A stretch of DNA of 64,000 nt, taken from assembly GCA_033063855.1 (NCBI GenBank), contig CP093829.1, forward strand, positions 3,358,243-3,422,242, in the 5' to 3' direction. Below are positions 20,815-31,164 of this stretch, in pieces (the first letter of the stretch is position 1; each line of letters opens with the position of its first letter). The translations under genes were made by a program, and so were the position numbers. The notes beneath the pieces were generated by a model that was not told where the DNA came from, searched no databases, and saw only the letters and a program-made list of their open reading frames with translations. The DNA comes from Smittia aterrima (taxonomy: Eukaryota > Arthropoda > Insecta > Diptera > Chironomidae).

Positions 20815-23800
20815 TCAATCACTGTCGCTATCAGCTGCAAGATCAATTGTGAAATTGCCGTAGCTCCAAACAAGATCTTCTCCGAACTTGCTGCGATGAA
20901 CTAAATTCTTGAATTTGTGAAGTTGTGGGTTGTCGATGTAGAATGAGCATTTGTGACACCAAACCGACAAATCACTCAGACTAAGCGCTAAGGGATGATC
21001 AGCTGAGACACTGTGCATTGAGCTGTGCTCGTTTATGTAACGTGAGCAGTAAGTTTTAAAGCACAACAGGCAAACCCAATTCTCGATCGCAGTGTTGCAG
21101 TCAACGCATTCACTTTTGTGGTCAATCGCTAAAAGAAAAGAAAATTTATTTATTGAAATCAAAGAAAAGTAATATTTCTTACATTCAGGAGCCTCGTCAG
21201 GACGAAGCAAGCAAAGGTGTGGGCAAGTTTTTTGTGGATAAACTGCAAACATTTCTTCGTTGTTCAGAGCCTGAGAAAAAATAAATTGATTATAAAATTT
21301 AAAAATTTCATTCGTGGAAATAAATGACTCACATCTAAATTTTCATTCAAAAAATCTTTCAATGTTTGATTCTTCTCCTGATTGCTTCCAGATGCTCCAC
21401 TCTGATTAAATGAGGCACCTTCAGGAATACTTGATCCCATTGATTCGTCTTTTCCACCAGCACCGTCATTTGGAGTATCTAAGCTCATCGTTTTCATTTT
21501 CTTCTCCAGATCGTCGTCGACTTTATTCTCACTCATGTCGAAATCAGGAAGTTTCATATTAAACTTCATGCACTTCCAGTAATTGCTTTGTGTGTTCATT
21601 ACATTTCGAATGGTTTCCAAGGCACTTGGATTGATTCCGCTCCAACGTGACGGTTGTTGCAACATCGGCAAAGGATCTCCGAATAAAGATTTTACGCAGA
21701 GCGCCATCGAATGTGAAATTGAGTTCACGTTGTAACCACCTTCAAGGCACAAGATAATTTTTCCATTCGCTAAAGCCGACAACCATTGAGTAAAGAAACC
21801 GTAAGCTTCCGGAGTAACTTTGCAACCTCCAAGCTGATCTCCAACAGCTGCGTCAAATCCTGCAGACACAAGCACGAGCTCAGGATCAAAATCGTAAGCA
21901 ATCGGCATGATAATTGATTGGAAAGCCATCATATATTCCATGTCTGACATTCCTTTCTTGTTCCACGGAATATTCACATTGAAACCTTTTCCTGCTCCAG
22001 AGCCGACTTCAGTAAAATCTGCGTCCGTGCTTTTTGGGAAGAAGCTGCCATGATCGTAACGATGGACGGAAATATAAAGAACTCGAGGATCGTTTTCAAA
22101 AATATGTTGCGTGCCTTGTCCATGATGAACGTCCCAATCAACGATGAGAACTCGTTTCAAGCCGTGACTTTGAATTGCATATTGAGCAGCTATCGAAACG
22201 TTGTTGAAGATACAGAAGCCGTGTGGTTCGTCAGATTCTGCGTGATGACCGGGTGGTCGAACGACACAAACGCCGGAACGAGAAAGTCCATTTAAAACTT
22301 CATCAACAACTTGCAAAACAGAGCCAGCGGAAATTGCAGCGCATTCAAACGTCGATGGATGGAAATAAACAGAATTGAACTTGTAGGAAGCTTCGTGAAG
22401 GTCTTCACTCAAAACAATTTCTCTCATTGACTTGAGATGAGCAGGAGTGTGAACGAGCAACAGTTCTTCATCAGTTGCTACACGAGACGTCACTGCTTTC
22501 ATTCGATCCAACAAATTATATTCGATGAAGCGCGATTTAATCTTTGCGATTCTCTCAGGTCTCTCTGGATGTCCACTAAAAGATAAAAATAGAAAACTCA
22601 CATTAATGCGATTTTATCAGAAGGTGCTTTTCTTATCTTTTGGTATAAATTTACCATCAGAACATCAAAAGATTATATTTAGCGACAGACAGCCGATAAG
22701 ACACAAAGAAAATCGTGAAAAGTGATTCAGATAATTTCAAAGTTTTGTGAAAGTTAGAAAAATGTCGAACTGGGGAAGAAATCCAAACGATCCGCCACAT
22801 TATCCTCCAAATCAGTGGCCAAATCAACCACCACCAAACCAATGGACTCCGCCTAATCAATTCCCTCCTCATCAAGATCCAAACTACCCTGGGCATCACA
22901 ATCCAAATTGGCCACCACATCACGTTGATCCAAATTATCCAAGGCCTCATTATCCAAACTACCCCGGGCCCCATGATCCAAACTATCCAGGACCTCATGA
23001 TCCAAACTATCCAGGACCTCATGATCCAAATTACCCAGGACCACACGACCCAAATTATCCGCATTGGGAACAACAAGCGACTCCATTCAAAGCGGCTCCG
23101 CCAAAAAAATAATCTTTGATTGTTACGCAATAAAATAAATTACTCACCTTTCGTGAATGTTTTCGTGTTTAAGCATCGCGTCATCGTAAACGTAACAGAC
23201 TCGATTTACTGGGAACGTCAAATTTGTAAAGAATTTCAGTTTGCTTAATCTTTCAGCCACTCGATTCTTGAAGGTTTCACTTTGAATCGGATAACAATCT
23301 CGAGTCGCAAATCTTTCAGGTAATGGATCACCTCCAATGAACGTGTCAAATTGTATTTTGTGCAAGTTTGATTGAGGATTCACGTTGTTAAGCTCTTCTG
23401 CATTGTAAACGTCTTGAAGGCATAAATTTTGCCAATAAGGTCGATGAGCATAAATGCAATTTAAAATCATTTCTTGAATGCTAAAAAAATAAAGATTTGT
23501 TAGTTTTAATTTGATTTAGGATTATTTTGTTATTAACCTTTCACATGGAGCGGGCAACGGCTCCATTCTTGGACATGGATCACCAAGCAACGCTCTCAAC
23601 GTCAAAGCAGCGCCTTCAGCGAGTGATTCCAAGCAATACCCGCCTTCAAGCACAACAGCTACTTTTCCAGATGCCAACGACAAAAGCGAAGACAGCAAAT
23701 GAGAATAACATGCCGGAGTCACTTCCATCTCGCCCTTCACATGCAATAGGAATTAAAAGAGTTAAAGTGACTGTGCTTTTATATTCAGACATAAAAAAAA

Positions 23801-25455
23801 TATCATAATGAAGAAGCGTGGCAATTTATGAAAAGAAAATGAGTAGCGAGGACATTGATGAACAACATAAATGCTCGTGCCAATTACAAGCTAAATCTAC
23901 CTTTTCGTCTCCCAACGCTACAGTGACAAATTTGAAAAATAAATTTCTTTAAAAGTTTTGCAAATACTTTGCATTGAAAACTTTTCTCAAAAGAAAATCG
24001 AAAAAAGTTGACAATGTCAAAGAAATCAAAAAATTTTGAGAAATTTGGAGCTAACCAGAGTCAAAGCCACAAGAGACAATTGTAAGCTCAGGGAGAAACT
24101 AAAAATTTAAAAAAGAAAATCGAATTAAAAAGTGTTCTTCTTTAACGTACCTCAGGACAGCCAACGGCTGCGTCATAACCAGCTGAAATAATTGTTAACT
24201 CTGGCTGGAACTAAACTCAAAGAATGTTTCGTTGTCCTGAAATGTTAGAGCAAATTTAACTCACCTCAAGTGCAACTGGAAGCAGTAACTGCTGGAAAAT
24301 TGCTAAATAGTCTGCGTTCGTCATTCCTGGTTTGTTAAGCGGGACGTTGATGTTTCGTCCTTTTCCTTCATCCTCTCCTACGAAATCAAAATCAGATTCA
24401 CGTAAATTCGGCCAGAACTTTCCATGCTCAAAGCGATGAATCGAGAAGTAAACGACGCGTGGATCGTTGTAAAAAGCTCGCTGAGTTCCCTGACCGTGAT
24501 GGACGTCCCAATCAACAATAAGAATTCGGTTGACGCCTTTGTTGTCAAGTGCGTGTTGAGCTGCGACAGCAACGTTGTTGAAGAAACAATATCCATTAAA
24601 CTCAGCTTTCATTGCATGATGTCCAGGTGGACGAATGATTGCCATTCCATTTTGAACCGACCCGTCAATGATTGCGTCAACCAGTTCAATCGTCGATCCA
24701 CATGCAAGAAGCGAAAGATCAAATGTCGTTGGATGAATGTAAATAGCATCGAACTTCGAGCTGATTTCTTCAAGATTCTCTTCATCTTTGTTATCTTTAG
24801 TCGTCTCAAGTAGTTCAAAATGCTTATCAGTGTGAACCATTAAAACTTCATCTTTCGTCGCCTTTCTTGGCTTCAGCTCTTTGCACCTTTCAATCAATTT
24901 CATCTCGTGACATCGATTGATGACAGATGTGAATCTTTCAGGACACTCAGGATAAGTTTGGTCCCACAAACATCGATGCAGAGCCATCGATTCATCGTAA
25001 ATAATTCCTGTATCACCTCGAATTGTGTTCATCGCGCTGAGAGCCTAAAATTGAACTGAAGTTGATTAAAAGATTCTTACGTTGCGCGGTTTTTTTTCTT
25101 ACGTTGCCATAAATATCTCTCACGACGTTATCAGTTGATTTCACCATTCGCTGTCGACTGTTTCTCTTCGCTTCAACGAGCGAAATTTTTCGTTCAGTTT
25201 TTGCCATCGCTCTCGTTTTCATTTTGGCATCTTGCACGTCTTTGCGTGTAGTCACAGTTTTCTGAGTTTTTATTAAGACCAAAAAGAAAGAAATCGTTAA
25301 TTAAGCGTTTATGGTTTAAATGGGAGTTTTATGATGATTTATGAGCAGTCCACGAAATAATTCGTGATTCAGAGAGTTTCGTTGACCACATGTTTATGTT
25401 TTGCGCTCACAAATGACAACAATAATTTTGTTTTGAATGAAATTTCACTCACCAT
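20815..25455 (-). CDS. HDAC6: Histone deacetylase 6, two deacetylase domains plus ZnF-UBP
   Basis: Cytoplasmic class IIb Zn-dependent deacetylase of alpha-tubulin and other proteins. Nine coding exons on the minus strand, all in phase: 25455-25453, 25261-25103, 25044-24265, 24210-24151, 23734-23538, 23480-23148, 22575-21333, 21270-21183 and 21128-20815, giving about 1058 aa. Domain 1 (about 65-400) has IRPPGHHAM, DWDVHHGQGTQ, SAGYDAA and EGGY. Domain 2 (about 490-840) has VRPPGHHAESDEPHGF, DWDVHHGQGTQ, SAGFDAA and LEGGYN. Both keep the active-site His pair, Zn ligands and the catalytic Tyr region. The C-terminal ZnF-UBP (about 937-1040) has CPHL, CVDC, WVCLLC, CSRYINEHS and HPL, and should bind free ubiquitin C-termini. 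The initiator ATG is the entire coding part of its exon. The intron 23147-22576 holds another gene on the opposite strand. Confidence 0.93.
22632..22650 (+). promoter_or_regulatory. TATA-box promoter of the nested repeat gene
   Basis: CTTATCTTTTGGTATAAAT, with the TATA at 22644, 118 bp before the ATG. It differs at one base over 18 bp from the promoter at 19774, and lies entirely within the HDAC6 intron. Confidence 0.6.
22762..23112 (+). CDS. Pro/Asn/His repeat protein, MSNWGR family, 116 aa, nested in HDAC6 intron
   Basis: Intronless gene on the strand opposite to HDAC6, fitted into the 572-bp intron 23147-22576. It begins MSNWGRNPNDPPHYPP, continues with NQW/NQF-PP units, and then has four octapeptides GPHDPNYP before ending in KAAPPKK. 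No signal peptide or folded domain. The first eight residues (MSNWGRNP), the TATA promoter, the ATG distance and the downstream AATAAA (about 23129) match the gene at 19897, so these are paralogues whose repeat units have diverged. Its polyadenylation signal lies about 15 bp from the HDAC6 exon edge, so the two transcription units are tightly interleaved. Function unknown. Confidence 0.75.
   Translation: MSNWGRNPNDPPHYPPNQWPNQPPPNQWTPPNQFPPHQDPNYPGHHNPNWPPHHVDPNYPRPHYPNYPGPHDPNYPGPHDPNYPGPHDPNYPGPHDPNYPHWEQQATPFKAAPPKK
24056..24098 (-). pseudogene. Vestigial duplicate of an HDAC6 deacetylase exon
   Basis: On the minus strand, after aaatttttag, it reads F-L-P-E-L-T-I-V-S-C-G-F-D-S, clearly related to the functional exon at 24210-24151 (FQPELTIISAGYDAA). 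The next possible donor (GTTAGC) ends the exon in phase 1, whereas the functional exon is phase 0 at both ends. Use of this copy would therefore break the frame. It is probably a decayed tandem exon duplication in the domain-1 Zn-ligand region. Confidence 0.6.
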
Positions 25456-25861
25456 GGTTTCTGTGATGATCTTCTTCTCTTTATCGATTAAACTTATAAG
25501 GATATTAACTCCTTAGTTGGTTGCGCAGAAAAATAGTCGAGCGAATGTCAGAGATTCTTTTGTTTACTTCGAATTTGAGTGGGAGTTTGTGATTTCTTCA
25601 CAAAACAAAATGATTCCGTGATTTTATCTCTCCATGAGCTTGGCTCTTGACGCCATCATTAAATAACTTTGCTTGATTTATAACTTAGACTTCAACTGAG
25701 CTTTCCTTTATTTAAGAAAATTGTGAAAACAGAAAAATCGAGCGAAAATGATTTTTAATAATTTTTTCTAATAATTTTTTGTTTTATTGAAAACGTCTGA
25801 AATATTTTTTGAAAAATCTCGTTTGAATGAGTAAAATATTTTTAATTAATGCAATTTCAAG
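25456..25861. other. HDAC6 upstream region / 3' flank of ARH-like gene 1
   Basis: About 400 bp shared by the HDAC6 5' end and the end of the next minus-strand gene. AT-rich; no TATA box or other element stands out. Confidence 0.35.
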
Positions 25862-27209
25862 TTATTCAAAAGCGACCCAAGTTGTCATTCCAGTCTCGTT
25901 CTCGAATCCCAAATCAATCAAAGCGCTTTGTTCTTTGTTGTCTATTAGTTTCTTGGTGTTTGCTGAATTCATTTGCGACTCAACATTTTCCTTGTTCTTC
26001 GAACTTTTGCTGCGAACTTCTTCAAGATATTGCTCGTTCTGATAAATTTGATAAGCCCTCTCGAAAGCTCTGTGAATAATAAAAATTAATTTTCACTAAT
26101 TTAACTGATAAGCCAGAACTCACCGAGCGACTGTCATTGTCACATTGTGCGCAACTTTCTTCTTCTGGCATTGAAACGCATGAAGAAGCAAACTCTCGTC
26201 ATCATCCAAAGTTGAGGACTCGAGTTGACCAGAAGGCGAATCAGGTGATCCAAAGTGTTGAGAGTTCTTCGTTTCGAAGGATTTCGACTCGTCGCTGTTC
26301 AACGAGCTGACGAACGAGAAAATTGTGTCGTGAGATGCGTCGATAGAGCAGAATGAAATCTTGTAAATCGGAATCTTCAACAAAGGCTCGTCAGTTGCGT
26401 TATCAAATGTTTCGATTCCTTTTGGTGAGATTGCTAGAGTCACTTCAGGAAGTTTCTTTTGACTTTTTGAATTGCTGATGACTTTCTTGATAGCGCTCGT
26501 CGTTACGAGTTGAGATTTCTTGCTGAGTTTTAGTTTCTTGTTGTCTTCGACTTTTGCTGGAGTCATCAAAGTATGTCCGAGATACTTTAAAGTAAATATG
26601 ACTGGATCATCGGAAACTTCCTCATCGTGAAGATCAAGTGGGCTCTCTGAGAAATCGCGAATACTGCTGGCGAGCGCCATTTCTTCATTGAGTTCTAAAA
26701 TTAAACTTGGCGTTAATGTCAAAAGTAAAAATCATTTCATTTCCTAAACTAGAATTTCGTTGAGGTCATATTTCAATTAAATTCTTCCTAACCAAGATTG
26801 ACTTGATAGACGATGAGTTCATTCATTCAAAGTGATTTCTTAGCATCATCCTTCAGCTGAATTATCTCGATTTCTCTTCCCCACACACTTTGTCGCCAGA
26901 ATATTTATAAACACACACTTTCTTATCCGTCTTATCATTGCTGGGGGAATGCATTTCTCACTGTCTCCATTCACATTAATCATGCTTCGCGCCAGCCACG
27001 ACCTTGCGATAACCGTTAGCAGATTTAACTCGAACAATTCAGAAATCACAAACAGCAGCAACGACCTTCAACAATTTCGCTAAGCTATCGTTTGATTATC
27101 AAAAACTAGAGCACTCGACAACAAGCTAAGTAATTGCTTTTTATGCTGATTGGTTTCACTTACTTTTGTGCTTTGAATTATTTTTCCACATCGATTTTAA
27201 GAAAGCCAT
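25862..27209 (-). CDS. LDLRAP1/ARH-like PTB-domain endocytic adaptor, copy 1
   Basis: Three exons in phase: 27209-27164 (MAFLKSMWK...), 26694-26124 and 26069-25862, giving about 274 aa (human LDLRAP1 is 308 aa). The PTB domain (about residues 45-205) has FTLKYLGHTLM, AIKKVI, VTLAISPKGIE, KIPIYKISFCSID and LLHAFQCQKKKVAHNVTMTVARAF, which matches ARH rather than GULP/Ced-6 or Numb. Such adaptors bind NPxY tails of LDL-receptor family proteins and link them to clathrin and AP-2. The ALIDLG segment near the C-terminus resembles a clathrin box. The protein ends TTWVAFE. The first exon was located because the same sequence recurs upstream of copy 2. The intron 27163-26695 also contains a chance open frame. 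Confidence 0.85.
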
Positions 27210-28686
27210 GCTAGCGATCACTTATGATAGTTATCGAAAGATTCGTTCCGAAAACCACAATTCAATTTATTTTTCTTTGTCGATGCAATTTTCTCTTGGA
27301 TACTTTCTCGTGAGTTTAGCAACAAAACTTGCCGTTGCCTTAAACGAGCGGAATTGTTAATTTTGCTTCCAAGCAAGTCGATAGTCAGGTTGATTCTGAC
27401 TTTTTTTTCTCAGCCGCGACTCACGATGATGTGAATGGAATCAGCGAAAACTGTGAACGACTACAGTCACAATTCGTTTGCATTTCTCACTCTCTTCTTT
27501 GTCACTTGAATGATTGCTTAAGGCCGATCGTTCTCTCAGGAAGTTTTGATCAAGCGGTGACCTCTTTCACTCAGCGTGTGTGTCCCTCTGGAACATAATG
27601 ATCAAGTCAATTGCAGCGCTTAGCAAATTAGATGAGAGTGTCATGAATTGAATTCGACGATGTCAATTGAGTGAGATAAACAAATATTTTTCTTTCCTGG
27701 AATATTATTCAAATGAACAAACATCAACTTATGGTTCACTCGTCTGTCTGTTAATCTTGAACGTCATGATCGCTCCAAGTGTTAATCAATGATTTTGTTT
27801 CTTACTTCGTAGACTTACGCAGAAACAGCAAATTGAATTTTCCTTGAAATTAGTTCGCTATCTTTTGCATAAGAGCTGATGCAACATTTTCATGTTGAGC
27901 GATCATTTTATTTTTTTCTCGTCGGTCGATAATTGAACATGTCTCATTATTATAACTGGATGCATGACAGTTGGCGTCAGCCTGCTTCAGCTTAATCCAA
28001 ACATGAGATTTGTGAGAGATGAGAGGAAAGGCTCACCAAGTGACCTACTTCCGCGGTTCTGATTAGTCGTAATAAAAAGATCTTTCAGTTCGCCTTTGCT
28101 GATAAGCCAAATGACGACTTGAAATCAACGTCTAAGTATGTTGAGTCAGCTGTCTGAAGCGTCATTTCTCGAAATCCTTCAAAGCGCAAAAAAAAATCTA
28201 CGACTCGTACTCTAGAATTCACGCATTTGCTTATGTGCTCGAGAGTTCAGTGCGAGTCAATGTTACAGAATTCATAACGAGAAACTATTTATTTTTAGAA
28301 GGAAAAATCTCTTCTACGACGTTTTATATTCTTTTTCTTTCGTCGCATCCATTGTGATGACAAAGACCTTGCGCATAAGAAATAATTTCAAAACTCGTTG
28401 TACACTTGCTAATGTCTTAACAGTTGTTTATAAAGTTTCTCGTGTAATCGTTTGAAGAAGTGCAATCATTCATAATTTGCATTATTTTCAATCTTATCAG
28501 CGCTGACAAAGCGTGTCTGAATCTAAAAATAAATCCAATGCATAATGTTCTCACTGATCCCAAACAAAGCGGTTCAATTGAATGTCATCAAAACGTGACT
28601 TGATAACAACATTTGCGCTTCAAATAATTGAGTTTTATTGAAATGAGTTAAATTGATACGACAACATTCATGAGATGAGAGTAAAC
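27210..28686. other. Spacer between the tandem ARH-like genes
   Basis: About 1.5 kb with no recognisable coding sequence. It must hold the copy 1 promoter and the copy 2 3' UTR. A tcagtgcgag initiator-like sequence lies near 28248 on the plus strand, but I see no gene for it. Confidence 0.35.
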
Positions 28687-29861
28687 TTATTCAAACGAGA
28701 CCCAGGTCGTCTGGAAGTAATCGCGTGTCAGGTCTTTGGAGTAGATTTGATTCAATTGTGGTCCGTTCTCTGATCCCAGATCAATTAGAGCGTTTGCGTC
28801 GACGGAATCGTCTGATTGTTTTATGTCACTTGATATGAGTCTTTTGATATTTGCTGAATTCATTTGCGACTCAACATTTTCCTTGTTCTTCGAACTTTTG
28901 CTGCGAACTTCTTCAAGATATTGCTCGTTCTGATAAATTTGATAAGCCCTCTCGAAAGCTCTGTAAATAATAAAAATTAATTTTCACTAATTTAACTGAT
29001 AAGTCAGAACTCACCGAGCGACTGTCATTGTCACATTGTGCGCGACTTTCTTCTTCTGGCATTGAAACGCATGAAGAAGCAAACTCTCGTCATCATCCAA
29101 AGTTGAAGATTCGAGTTGACCAGAAGGCGAATCGGGTGATCCAAAGTGTTGAGAGTTCTTCGTTTCGAAGGATTTAGACTCGTCGCTGTTCAACGAACTG
29201 ACGAACGAGAAAATTGTGTCGTGAGATGCGTCGATAGAGCAGAACGAAATCTTGTAAATCGGAATCTTCAACAAAGGCTCGTCAGTTGCGTTATCAAATG
29301 TTTCGATTCCTTTTGGAGAGATTGCTAAAGTCACTTCAGGGAGTTTCTTTTGACTTTTTGAATTGCTGATGACTTTCTTGATAGCGCTCGTTGTTACGAG
29401 TTGAGATTTCTTGCTGAGTTTGAGTTTCTTGTTGTCTTCGGCTTTTGCTGGAGTCATCAAAGTATGTCCCAGATACTTTAAAGTAAATATGACTGGATCA
29501 TCGGAAACTTCCTCATCGTTGAGGTCGAGGGGACTCTCTGAGAAGTCACGAACGCTGCTGGCAAGCACCAACTCCTCGTTGAGTTCTGTGAAAAGTCCAT
29601 TAATCAATTAATTATTCGTCGGCATAAAATGAAAGCGTCGAATCATGTGAGTCAATTCTCACTTGGTCAGTGGCTAAATCACATCGTCACATGTTTTACA
29701 CCTTTTTCTTTATTTAGTCAAAACACATTTTTTTTTGTTTGACCTTCGTGAGCAGAATTCGCAGATGCTCGGATATTTATCGTAAAGTACGTTGAACGAG
29801 ATGATTTTCTCTTACTTTTATGCTTTGAATTTGCTTTCCACATTGACTTCAAAAACGACAT
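28687..29861 (-). CDS. LDLRAP1/ARH-like PTB-domain endocytic adaptor, copy 2
   Basis: Exons 29861-29816 (MSFLKSMWK...), 29585-29015 and 28960-28687, giving about 296 aa. The middle exon is the same length as in copy 1 (571 nt) and differs at only about five residues. The short second intron is also almost identical. In contrast, the first intron, the first exon and the last 45 or so residues differ. The C-terminal tail here is longer but still ends TTWVSFE and keeps ALIDLG. The PTB features are as in copy 1. The most likely history is a tandem duplication followed by gene conversion over the PTB exon. Expression of the two copies may differ because their upstream sequences are unrelated. Confidence 0.85.
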
Positions 29862-30977
29862 CGCAACTTTCTTCTGTCACTTTGATTTGAATTATTTTTC
29901 TTGCGCTAATGAACTTTGATAATTAGTCGACACAACACTTTGATCTTTTATTTTTTATTTTTCTGAATGAAAATATTCCGTAATCGAGATGAACGTTGTT
30001 AAATTGCGTCCGATCTGTTAGACAGTTGAAGTGATTCTGAGTTTCTCTCCTCTTCGCAGTCGTGCATGGAATCAATAAGTTAAGTGAAACGCGCAATACT
30101 CTCGCGAATTGAGATTTTCTTCGACATCTAGTCGATTGAGAGTATAGAATAGTTTAATGATAACATTCATGAACTGACCTTGCCCAAGAGCTTTCAGGTT
30201 CTTGATGAATTTCCTTTTGCGATCAAGTGAATCTTGACAAAAGCGATCATAATTGCTAAATCATTTTGCGCGTAATAAATTAAAATCATTTATTTATTCT
30301 CTCGAAGAAGATAAAGTATTTATTAGTTTTCACTTGATGATAGACACTTTGTTCTAATAACTTGTTCAGATGTTAACCACCTCTCAGGAAACTGTGCTCT
30401 CTCACTTGCTTCCATCGCAACTTCCAAGGAAAGTCGCACAAAGTATGACGCAATAGGTAATCGATGATTGCTATTGCTAATTATTTATTCATCAAAGGCA
30501 ATACATGGACAATGTTGCGTAATGACATCTTAGTCGTTGATCCCGTTAGATTCAATTATAATCAAAGGAGAAGTTTATGTCAGTTCAAATTGAGATTCAA
30601 AAAAATATTTTTTTTGGCGATCGAAGTTCGTCTGATGACATTGTAGATTAAGTCGTCAACGCATACAAGTCGCACAATTTCCGTATCATCTTCAAGTGTC
30701 AGTGAGGTATTCCAAGGACTTTTGTGATCTATTATTATGCTAATTTATTACGAACTCCTTAAATCATTTGCTATCATAATCAATCTTAACAAATTAGGTT
30801 GAACAGAAAATTAACGGCGCCAAATGCGTTTTGATCGAGACACTTGTTAATTACTGAGTTCTCCTTGATAAAGAATAATTACTCGTAAGTGGTCTCGAAC
30901 ATGTTGTGGTCTAACCGTTGATTAAATATTTTCAGAAATCATGAAATATTTAAATCATAAATTTTATTTTATAACTA
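29862..30977. other. Intergenic region upstream of ARH-like gene 2
   Basis: AT-rich. Probably holds the promoter of the copy 2 gene. Open frames such as 30464-30646 show no family features. Confidence 0.35.
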
Positions 30978-31164
30978 TTAACGGCTTTTTTTGAAAATCA
31001 AACGAACTTTGTAGTTCGAACAGTCCCAGTTCTGTAACAAAGTTTTTTCAATACGCAACTGCCGGCTGCATCCCCGCTTTGTAGATATTTTTCGTCTACT
31101 ACAACAGCTTTTGCAATTTCCTTCAGTCTTTTCGAACAGTTTAACATTGACAGATGTTCTCTCT
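30978..31164 (-). other. Candidate cysteine-rich last exon
   Basis: Preceded on the minus strand by a good acceptor (cttaaaatttcag). One frame then reads to a stop at 30978 with ERTSVNVKLFEKTEGN, CKSCCSRR, a further Cys after KRG, and NWDCSNYKVRLIF. The basic, Cys-rich character suggests the C-terminal exon of a secreted or zinc-binding protein. I could not find an upstream exon with an ATG in phase; the obvious donor at about 31263 follows a stop in the needed frame. Unassigned. Confidence 0.3.

Noticed and set aside
22657..23130. 157-aa antisense ORF over the nested repeat gene
   Set aside because: Trp/Ile/Met-rich product is the complement of the GPHDPNYP repeats.
26846..27061. 71-aa minus-strand ORF between ARH-like exons
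   Set aside because: Lies in intron 1 of copy 1; not present in copy 2 and no motif.
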